A stretch of 5,196 nucleotides of DNA from the NCBI GenBank assembly GCA_904501965.1, contig CAJGCS010000084.1, positions 1 to 5,196 of the forward strand, given 5' to 3'. The notes under the pieces are model-generated. The model saw nothing but the letters and a program-made list of their open reading frames with translations. It was not told the origin of the DNA and did not search any database. This document shows positions 1 through 5,196 of the stretch, piece by piece (the stretch's first letter is position 1; each line of letters starts with the position of its first letter). The translations under genes were made by a program, and so were the position numbers. The stretch comes from an uncultured Bacilli bacterium (GTDB lineage: Bacteria > Bacillota_I > Bacilli_A > ML615J-28 > CAG-313).

Positions 1-41
1 AGATAACTGGTACTCTTTATATTACATTATGAGATAAAAAT

Positions 42-92
42 AAAACCTGTTTAATAAATTGTGAAATACACAATTTTAATTAAACAGGTTTT
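42..92. terminator. Rho-independent terminator of the pyr operon, probably bidirectional
   Basis: An inverted repeat begins 10 bases after the pyrE stop codon. Outer arms 42-55 and 79-92 pair over 14 bp, centred on CCTG/CAGG. After a 2-base bulge (77-78), inner arms 56-63 and 69-76 pair over 8 bp and close on a 5-base loop at 64-68. Reading leftward (pyr operon direction), the stem is followed by a T-rich run at 33-45, of the form TTTTATTTTTATC. Reading rightward it is followed by seven Ts at 89-95 and more T-rich sequence. Both strands therefore look like intrinsic terminators. The stem is AT-rich, with few G-C pairs but unusual length. The position directly after the last pyr gene fits operon termination; use from the plus strand is inferred from symmetry. 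Confidence 0.88.
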
Positions 93-102
93 TTTATTTA
101 TT

Positions 103-744
103 TTATTCCATCCAAGAAGGATCACTTGGATTTTGTTGGAACTTTAAGATTTTTTCAATATCTTCTTTCGCAATGTAATTTTCTTCTGCAGCAACACTTA
201 CAAGTGTTTCAAAATTAGAAAGTGAATGATTAATTACGTTTGCTTGTTCTAATCTTTCTTTACCTTTTTTTAGGTTATATGTAAAGATTGAGGCAATACC
301 AAGTACATTGCAACCAGCATTTCTTAGTACTTCAACAACTTCAATTGAAGAACCAGCTGTTGAGATTAAGTCTTCAATAACAACTACATCTTTTCCAACA
401 GGTACTACGCCTTCAATTTGATTTCCTCTACCATGATCTTTAGCTCCGCCTCTAACATAACCCATTGGTAAATTTAAGATTTCAGAAACATATGCAGCAT
501 GAGGAATACCAGCTGTTGATGTACCCATCACAACTTCACATGTAGGGAAGTATTCTTTGATAACTTCTGCAAGTCCATCTTCAACAACTTTTCTTGTTTC
601 AGGAAATGATAAAGTTAATCTATTATCACAATAAATTGGAGATTTAATTCCTGATGCCCATGTAAATGGTTCGTTAGGTTTTAAAAATACTGCTTTAATT
701 TTAAGTAAGTTTTTTGCAACTTCTACTGCTAATTTATTATTCAT
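103..744 (-). CDS. pyrE: Orotate phosphoribosyltransferase
   Basis: Cytosolic enzyme that joins orotate to PRPP, giving orotidine 5'-monophosphate and pyrophosphate, the fifth step of UMP synthesis. The product is 213 residues, normal for the family. The N-terminal part has the orotate-site segment FTWASGIKSPIYCDNR (27-42). The flexible catalytic loop is YVRGGAKDHGRGNQIEG (96-112), with R98, K102 and H104 in the expected places. The type I PRPP-binding motif is VVIEDLISTAGSS (121-133), with the acidic pair E124-D125. In many Firmicute homologues I recall, the loop reads RSKxKxHG and the PRPP motif STGGS; here the middle loop Lys is Gly and one Gly is Ala, both probably tolerated. The start ATG lies 1 base after the pyrF stop and 10 bases after a GAGGAG site. 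It is the last gene of the operon and ends just before the terminator hairpin. Confidence 0.98.
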   Translation of the reverse strand: MNNKLAVEVAKNLLKIKAVFLKPNEPFTWASGIKSPIYCDNRLTLSFPETRKVVEDGLAEVIKEYFPTCEVVMGTSTAGIPHAAYVSEILNLPMGYVRGGAKDHGRGNQIEGVVPVGKDVVVIEDLISTAGSSIEVVEVLRNAGCNVLGIASIFTYNLKKGKERLEQANVINHSLSNFETLVSVAAEENYIAKEDIEKILKFQQNPSDPSWME

Positions 745-745
745 A

Positions 746-1432
746 TTAACAAAACTCCTCTACACATCTTTTATAAGCGGCAACTGGATCACTTGCGCCT
801 GTTATACTTCTACCTACAACAATGTATGTAGAACCATTTTCTTTTGCATAAGCTGGAGTTGCAACTCTTTTTTGGTCATCAGATGAATTATCTGCAAATC
901 TAATACCTGGAGTAACAGAAATTAAGCCAAGTTCTTTAATGATTGATGCTTCAAGTGGTGAACAAACAACACCGTCTAATCCTGCTGCTTTAGCATTTAA
1001 TGCATAAGCTTTAACAACTTCATTAAGTGGTTTTTCAATTAGTAGTTCTTTTTCTAATACTTCTTGTGATGTAGAAGTAAGTTGTGTTACGGCGATTAAT
1101 TTTGTTTTCTTTCCTTCTTCAGTTGCGTCTAATCCACGTCGTGCTGCTTTCATCATTTCGATACCACCAGCAGCATGAATATTAGTAATTTCTACACCTA
1201 ATGATGCAATGTTACGCATTGCTTTTTCAACTGTATTTGGAATATCATGAAGTTTTAAATCTAAGAAGATTTTAAATCCCATATCATGAACCTTTTTAAC
1301 AAGTTGTGGACCTTCTTTATAAACGATTTCCATTCCAAGTTTTAGGTATGGATTTAAACCTTCAAATGGTTTTAAGAATTCAAATAATTGTTCTTGATTT
1401 GCAAAGTCACATGCAATAATAACATCTCTCAT
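746..1432 (-). CDS. pyrF: Orotidine 5'-phosphate decarboxylase
   Basis: Cytosolic TIM-barrel enzyme that decarboxylates OMP to UMP, the last step of the pathway. The product is 228 residues, close to the usual 230-240 of the short bacterial class. The first strand carries IIACDF with D9, and K31 (YLKLG) follows. The hallmark catalytic signature DLKLHD is at 58-63, giving the D-x-K-x-x-D set D58, K60, D63. The phosphate-binding parts are TPGIR (174-178), DDQKR (185-189) and VVGRSIT (205-211). No key residue is missing. The start ATG overlaps the pyrD stop by one base (TAATG), with GGAGG 9 bases upstream, so no other start is needed. This TIM-barrel family also contains the hexulose-6-phosphate synthases, but the motifs and the position between pyrD and pyrE settle the call. 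Confidence 0.98.
   Translation of the reverse strand: MRDVIIACDFANQEQLFEFLKPFEGLNPYLKLGMEIVYKEGPQLVKKVHDMGFKIFLDLKLHDIPNTVEKAMRNIASLGVEITNIHAAGGIEMMKAARRGLDATEEGKKTKLIAVTQLTSTSQEVLEKELLIEKPLNEVVKAYALNAKAAGLDGVVCSPLEASIIKELGLISVTPGIRFADNSSDDQKRVATPAYAKENGSTYIVVGRSITGASDPVAAYKRCVEEFC
755..760 (-). promoter_or_regulatory. Ribosome binding site of pyrE, inside pyrF
   Basis: GAGGAG forms a Glu-Glu codon pair four codons before the pyrF stop, 10 bases ahead of the pyrE ATG. It supports the pyrE start and continues the pattern of binding sites embedded in the upstream gene. Confidence 0.87.
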
Positions 1433-2343
1433 TACTTTCTGCCTCCAATAATATCTTCTAATTTTTCTATTTTTAGTTCATCCATCACACTTGGTAAGTC
1501 TTCAATTATTTTTTTACAAGCATATGGATCAATTAAGTTTTGTGAACCTACCATTACTAAACTAGCTCCTGCATACATCATTTCAATTACATCGTATGCA
1601 CAAGTTACGCCACCCATTCCAATAAGTGGAATATTAACTGCTTGTGATACTTCATAGATCATACGAAGAGCAACAGGATAAATTCCTGGTCCACTATAAC
1701 CGCCTTTAACATTAGCAATAATTGGTTTACCTGTTTTTAAATTAAAGCGCATACCAACAAGTGTGTTAATTAAACTAATAGCATCGGCTCCAGCCTCTTC
1801 TACAGCTTTTGCCATTTCAACAATATTTGTTACATTTGGACTAAGTTTAACAATGACTGGTTTTTTTGATATTTTCTTTACTTCTTTTACAAGTTCTGAT
1901 GCAACAGTTGGATCAACGCCAAATGCCATTCCTCCGCCAGTTACATTAGGACAAGAAATATTTAATTCTATCGCAAATACTTTATCAGATTCGTTAAATT
2001 TTTTAACAGTTTCTGTATATTCATAAACGCTATGCCCGCCAACGTTTGCGATAATTTGATCAGAATAAACTTTATCAAGTTTTACAAGTTCTTCTTTTAC
2101 GACTTTTTCAACGCCTGGATTTTGTAAGCCAATTGCATTGATTAAGCCTGAAGGACATTCTGCAATTCTTGGTAAATTATTTCCATAACGTTCTTCTAAA
2201 GTAGTACCCTTAATAGAAATGCTACCTAAAATGTTTATATCATATAAATCGCTAAATTCATATCCAAATCCGAATGTTCCTGATGCAGGAATGATTGGAT
2301 TTTTAAATGTTTTTCCTAAGAACTTTATATTTAATCTATCCAT
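1432..2343 (-). CDS. pyrD: Dihydroorotate dehydrogenase B (NAD+), catalytic subunit
   Basis: FMN-containing TIM-barrel subunit that oxidises dihydroorotate to orotate, the fourth step of UMP synthesis. The product is 303 residues, normal for class 1. Visible active-site elements are K45 in SIKGTT, the substrate loop NAIGLQNPG (69-77), ELNISCPN (126-133), K166 in VIVKLSPN, N193 in INT, and the FMN phosphate region around GMGG (242-245) and VGS (265-267). The catalytic base in ELNISCPN is C131: cysteine marks class 1, whereas the membrane-bound, quinone-linked class 2 enzymes use serine. No N-terminal membrane anchor is present, so it should be soluble. The adjacent pyrK makes class 1B (heterotetramer, NAD-linked) the clear choice over fumarate-linked class 1A. 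The ATG overlaps the pyrK stop as TAATG, preceded by GAGGTG 8 bases upstream. Often named pyrDB or pyrDI. Confidence 0.97.
   Translation of the reverse strand: MDRLNIKFLGKTFKNPIIPASGTFGFGYEFSDLYDINILGSISIKGTTLEERYGNNLPRIAECPSGLINAIGLQNPGVEKVVKEELVKLDKVYSDQIIANVGGHSVYEYTETVKKFNESDKVFAIELNISCPNVTGGGMAFGVDPTVASELVKEVKKISKKPVIVKLSPNVTNIVEMAKAVEEAGADAISLINTLVGMRFNLKTGKPIIANVKGGYSGPGIYPVALRMIYEVSQAVNIPLIGMGGVTCAYDVIEMMYAGASLVMVGSQNLIDPYACKKIIEDLPSVMDELKIEKLEDIIGGRK
1442..1446 (-). promoter_or_regulatory. Ribosome binding site of pyrF, inside pyrD
   Basis: GGAGG lies in the Gly-Gly codons near the end of pyrD, 9 bases before the pyrF ATG, which overlaps the pyrD TAA stop by one base. It fixes the pyrF start. 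Confidence 0.88.
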
Positions 2344-3071
2344 TAGAATAACACCTCACTTGCTTCAAATACAGGGCCTTCTTTACAAACACGTTTAAAT
2401 CCGTTTGTTGTTTTAATAGAACATCCCATACAAGCTCCAAATCCACATCCCATTCTTGCTTCTAAGCTTACACAGCCATTTGGATATGCTTTTGCTAAAA
2501 ACTCTAGCATTTTTTCTGGGCCACATGAATAGTAGTAATCAAATTCAATATTACTTTGTTTTAAGTATTCAATTACATTACCTTTATACCCAAGTGAGCC
2601 ATCATCTGTACATATATGTACATCTGCTATTTTTGATAACTTATCAACTAAGACAATATCATCAATACTTCTTGCTCCATAGATAAGTGTTGGTTTTATA
2701 CCTTGTTTATTAAATTCTTCTGCAAGTCCAAATAAAGGGGCAATACCGATACCGCCACCGATTAATAGTGGTTTTTTTGCTTTTGTTATATCAAAACCAT
2801 TTCCAAGTCCAACAAGTGTATCTATAACAGTATTTTCTTTAAATGTAGATAAATCTTTTGTTCCTCTACCTAATACTTTATATAAAATATCAACATGAGT
2901 ATCAGTATATCTACAAACAGAAATAGGTCTTCGTAAGTAATAATTTGGAATTGTAATATTAATAAATTCTCCAGGATTTTTTATTGCACTTGTATTACCA
3001 GATAAGCGCATAAGATATATATCTTTTCCTACTTGAACGTTTTTTTCAATTACTAATTTTACGTTTTCCAT
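2343..3071 (-). CDS. pyrK: Dihydroorotate dehydrogenase B (NAD+), electron-transfer subunit
   Basis: Iron-sulfur flavoprotein that takes electrons from the FMN of PyrD through a [2Fe-2S] cluster and FAD to NAD+. The product is 242 residues, slightly shorter than the roughly 255-260 common in the family but complete in motifs. The N-terminal ferredoxin-reductase-like barrel carries the FAD signature RRPISVCR (47-54) and GRGTKDLS (68-75). The nucleotide-binding domain has LLIGGGIGIAPL (102-113) and CGPEKML (183-189). The C-terminal cluster ligands are C209, C214, C217 and C229 (C-x4-C-x2-C-x11-C), typical of PyrK. The start ATG lies 2 bases after the carB stop, with a strong AAGGAG 5 bases upstream. 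Related NAD(P)H-flavin reductases and sulfide dehydrogenase B subunits share this fold, but the one-base overlap with pyrD supports PyrK. Confidence 0.97.
   Translation of the reverse strand: MENVKLVIEKNVQVGKDIYLMRLSGNTSAIKNPGEFINITIPNYYLRRPISVCRYTDTHVDILYKVLGRGTKDLSTFKENTVIDTLVGLGNGFDITKAKKPLLIGGGIGIAPLFGLAEEFNKQGIKPTLIYGARSIDDIVLVDKLSKIADVHICTDDGSLGYKGNVIEYLKQSNIEFDYYYSCGPEKMLEFLAKAYPNGCVSLEARMGCGFGACMGCSIKTTNGFKRVCKEGPVFEASEVLF
2352..2357 (-). promoter_or_regulatory. Ribosome binding site of pyrD, inside pyrK
   Basis: GAGGTG encodes a Glu-Val pair near the end of pyrK and is a six-base match to the consensus AGGAGGTG. It lies 8 bases before the pyrD ATG, which shares one base with the pyrK TAA stop. 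This supports the start chosen and coupled translation of the two subunits of one enzyme. Confidence 0.88.
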
Positions 3072-3073
3072 AT

Positions 3074-5196
3074 TTACTCCTTATCTATAACAGATATACC
3101 CATTGTTATTTCTTCAAGCACATCAAGTAAAACTTTTACAGTATCTAAACATGTAAATACCGCTACGTTATTATCAATAGCAGCTCTTCTTATTGCTCTA
3201 CCATCTAGATGATCAGCATCGTTTTCTGATGTTGTATTGATTACATATGTAACATAACCTTTTTTAATTGATTCTAAGATTTCATCACTACCTTGAGAAA
3301 TCTTTTTTCTTACTCTTGTTTTAATTCCTTGTTCTTTTAGATAAGTTGCAGTACCACGAGTAGCCTCGATATTGAAACCAAGGTTATAGAATCTTCTAAT
3401 AAGTTCTAGTGCTGCTTCTTTATCTTGATCTGATATTGTCGCAAACACGGTTCCATAGTTAGATACTCTCATACCAGCTGCTTTAAGTGACTTATAAAGA
3501 GCTCTATTTAGTGAGTAATCATAACCAATAGCTTCACCAGTTGATTTCATTTCGGGTGATAATATTGCATCAAGTCCTGCAATTTTTGTAAATGAGAATG
3601 TTGGAGATTTTACATACCAACGTTTTCTAGGTGTTGCAATGCCTACATATCCTAAGTCTTTTAACTTTGCACCAAGCATTACTTTAGTTGCAATATTTGC
3701 AATTGGAATGCCTGTTGATTTTGCAAGGAAAGGTACTGTTCTACTAGAACGAGGATTTACTTCAATAATATATACTTTGTTTTCTTTATCAACAATAAAT
3801 TGGATATTAAATAATCCAATCATATTTAGTTTTAAACCAATTTTTGTAGTGTAGTCAACAATAACCTTTTTTACTTCTTCACTTAGTGAATAAGGTGGAT
3901 ATACTGACATACTATCACCACTATGAACACCAGTTCTTTCGATATGTTCCATAATGCCTGGAACAAATACATCTGTTCCATCACATATAGCATCTACTTC
4001 ACATTCTTGACCAACAACATATTTGTCTACTAAAACAGGATGTTCTGTATCAAAGGCTACTGCTTCTTTTACTTTTGCCTTTAGAACTTTTTCTGTATAA
4101 ACAATATGCATCATTCTTCCACCAAGAACAAATGATGGTCTAACTAAAACTGGATAACCAATCTCTGATGCTACTTGAACTGCTTCACTTACTGAATAAA
4201 CACCATAACCTTTTGGCATTGGGATATTAATTTCTTCCATTGCTTCTTCAAATAGCTGTCTATCCTCAGCTAGATCAATACTATTTGCAGAAGATCCAAA
4301 GATTCTAACACCTGCTTTATCAAGTCTAGATGCAAGGTTGATTGCAGTTTGTCCACCTAAAGCAACTACAACACCAGCTGGTTTTTCTAAATCAATTACA
4401 TTCATTACATCTTCGAATGTAAGTGGTTCAAAATATAGTTTATCTGATACTGTATAGTCTGTTGAAACAGTTTCAGGATTATTATTTATTATAATAGCTT
4501 CATATCCAGCTTCTTTAATAGCCCAAATTGCATGAACTGTTGTATAGTCAAATTCAACACCTTGACCAATTCTAATTGGACCAGAACCAAGCACTACAAT
4601 TTTTTGTTTCTTTGTAATAATTGATTCATTTACGTTTTCGTAAGTTGAATAGAAGTATGGAACATATGTATTATGTTCACCAGCACATGTGTCAATGAAT
4701 TTATATACTGGATAAATATTGTTTTCTTTTCTTAAGATATATATATCTTTTTCAGTTTTATTCCAACATGTGCCAATATAAGCATCAGAAAAACCGATTT
4801 TCTTCGCTTCTTTTAAAACACAAATATTATCAATGTTTGATTTAATAACTTCTTCAAACATTACAATATTTTTAATTTTTTCTAAGAAGAATTTATCTAT
4901 TCTAGAAATTTCATATAGCTCATCTACTTCAGCACCTTTTCTAAATGCCTCGGCGATTGCAAAAATTCCCTCGTCTGTATAGTTAACAATATAGTTTTTA
5001 AGTTCATCAATTGTAAATGTCTTTAATCCTTTGATTTCTAGATGAACTAGTTTATTTTCTAATGAGCGCACTGATTTTAGAAGTGATTCTTCAAATGTTC
5101 TACCGATGCTCATTACTTCACCAGTTGCTTTCATTTGTGTTGATAAGCTTCTGTTTACTGTTGTAAATTTATCAAATGGAAATCTTGGAAACTTTG
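3074..5196 (-). CDS. carB: Carbamoyl-phosphate synthase large subunit (5' part cut by window edge)
   Basis: ATP-dependent synthase that makes carbamoyl phosphate from bicarbonate and from ammonia supplied by the CarA glutaminase. The C-terminal 706 residues are visible; about 350 should lie beyond the right edge. The Met codon at 5132-5134 is internal: the frame stays open to the edge and encodes PRFPFDKF and STQ just before MKATGEVMSIGRT, a conserved block inside CarB. Counting from that Met, the oligomerisation domain spans roughly 30-170 (DTCAGE 148-153, YFYSTYE 160-166). The second ATP-grasp half follows with VLGSGPIRIGQGVEFDY (181-197), NPETVSTDY (219-227), GGQTAINLA (260-268), the RPSFVLGGR loop (332-340), HIERTGVHSGDS (397-408) and EVNPRSSRTVPF (458-469). 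The C-terminal MGS-like allosteric domain (about 555-686) keeps K572, ATRGTA (591-596) and INTTS (632-636), which match the nucleotide effector site of the E. coli enzyme. Called pyrAB in Bacillus. Confidence 0.97.
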   Translation of the reverse strand, partial: KFPRFPFDKFTTVNRSLSTQMKATGEVMSIGRTFEESLLKSVRSLENKLVHLEIKGLKTFTIDELKNYIVNYTDEGIFAIAEAFRKGAEVDELYEISRIDKFFLEKIKNIVMFEEVIKSNIDNICVLKEAKKIGFSDAYIGTCWNKTEKDIYILRKENNIYPVYKFIDTCAGEHNTYVPYFYSTYENVNESIITKKQKIVVLGSGPIRIGQGVEFDYTTVHAIWAIKEAGYEAIIINNNPETVSTDYTVSDKLYFEPLTFEDVMNVIDLEKPAGVVVALGGQTAINLASRLDKAGVRIFGSSANSIDLAEDRQLFEEAMEEINIPMPKGYGVYSVSEAVQVASEIGYPVLVRPSFVLGGRMMHIVYTEKVLKAKVKEAVAFDTEHPVLVDKYVVGQECEVDAICDGTDVFVPGIMEHIERTGVHSGDSMSVYPPYSLSEEVKKVIVDYTTKIGLKLNMIGLFNIQFIVDKENKVYIIEVNPRSSRTVPFLAKSTGIPIANIATKVMLGAKLKDLGYVGIATPRKRWYVKSPTFSFTKIAGLDAILSPEMKSTGEAIGYDYSLNRALYKSLKAAGMRVSNYGTVFATISDQDKEAALELIRRFYNLGFNIEATRGTATYLKEQGIKTRVRKKISQGSDEILESIKKGYVTYVINTTSENDADHLDGRAIRRAAIDNNVAVFTCLDTVKVLLDVLEEITMGISVIDKE
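3077..3082 (-). promoter_or_regulatory. Ribosome binding site of pyrK, inside carB
   Basis: AAGGAG forms the last two sense codons of carB (Lys-Glu). It is followed by the TAA stop, two bases, and the pyrK ATG, so the spacing is 5 bases. This fixes the pyrK start and suggests that ribosomes finishing carB start pyrK directly. Confidence 0.9.

Noticed and set aside
351..525. Repeated ACCAGCTGTTGA inside pyrE (at 351 and 511), considered as a direct repeat
   Set aside because: Each copy encodes a Ser-Thr-Ala-Gly segment of a different conserved PyrE motif. The match is short and is explained by similar protein sequence.
1388..1657. Plus-strand open frame of 89 codons opposite the pyrF/pyrD junction
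   Set aside because: It lies antisense to well-supported genes, its Ser/Ile/Phe-rich translation mirrors AT-rich codons of pyrD, and it has no recognisable domain.
1763..2026. Plus-strand open frame of 87 codons inside pyrD
   Set aside because: It is fully antisense to conserved pyrD sequence, including the catalytic region. The hydrophobic appearance is a by-product of the opposite strand.
2456..2686. Plus-strand open frame of 76 codons opposite pyrK
   Set aside because: It is a shadow of pyrK. The Leu/His-rich product has no family features and no independent evidence.
3012..3025. Palindrome AAGATATATATCTT in pyrK, with a similar 16-base palindrome at 4734-4749 in carB, considered as a shared operator
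   Set aside because: Both arise from coding for Lys-Asp-Ile-Tyr with A/T-ending codons and lie in mid-gene, with no promoter next to them. Chance is the simpler explanation.
3639..3854. Plus-strand open frame of 71 codons opposite carB
   Set aside because: It is antisense to the conserved ATP-grasp region of carB, with no sign of its own coding constraint.
5132..5134. This Met codon as the true start of carB, giving a shortened one-domain synthase
   Set aside because: The frame stays open for 20 more codons to the edge, and these encode the conserved PRFPFDKF block that precedes MKATGEVM in full-length CarB. The gene is cut by the window, not truncated.

Overview
This window is the downstream end of a de novo pyrimidine (UMP) biosynthesis operon. 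All real genes lie on the minus strand, so transcription runs from right to left: carB (cut by the right edge), pyrK, pyrD, pyrF, pyrE, then an intrinsic terminator. The gene order (large subunit of carbamoyl-phosphate synthase, dihydroorotate dehydrogenase B electron-transfer subunit, its catalytic subunit, OMP decarboxylase, orotate phosphoribosyltransferase) is the classic Bacillus-type order. The DNA is strongly AT-rich with A/T-ending codons, the Shine-Dalgarno sites are strong, and the dihydroorotate dehydrogenase is the two-subunit NAD-linked class 1B. Together these point to a low-GC Firmicute (Bacilli, Erysipelotrichia or a relative). All five tryptophans in the encoded proteins use TGG, all five stop codons are TAA, and no in-frame TGA interrupts a gene. 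There is therefore no sign of the mycoplasma-type code. The genus cannot be fixed from this window.

Layout: positions 1-41 hold no gene that can be supported. Positions 42-92 form a long AT-rich hairpin with T-rich tracts on both sides, which can terminate the pyr operon and probably also anything arriving on the plus strand. pyrE is at 103-744, pyrF at 746-1432, pyrD at 1432-2343, pyrK at 2343-3071, and carB from 3074 to past the right edge. There is no intergenic stretch longer than 2 bases between the genes. Two junctions overlap by one base as TAATG, the other two have gaps of 1 and 2 bases, and every downstream ribosome binding site lies inside the last codons of the gene before it.

How the genes work together: CarB makes carbamoyl phosphate. 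The aspartate transcarbamylase and dihydroorotase steps must be encoded elsewhere, probably just upstream outside the window. PyrD with PyrK oxidises dihydroorotate to orotate and passes the electrons to NAD+. PyrE adds ribose-5-phosphate from PRPP to give OMP, and PyrF decarboxylates OMP to UMP. The operon promoter, and any PyrR-binding attenuator leader, would lie to the right of the window. Everything seen is ordinary housekeeping metabolism. I found no evidence for a mobile element, CRISPR array, defence system or other undescribed system.
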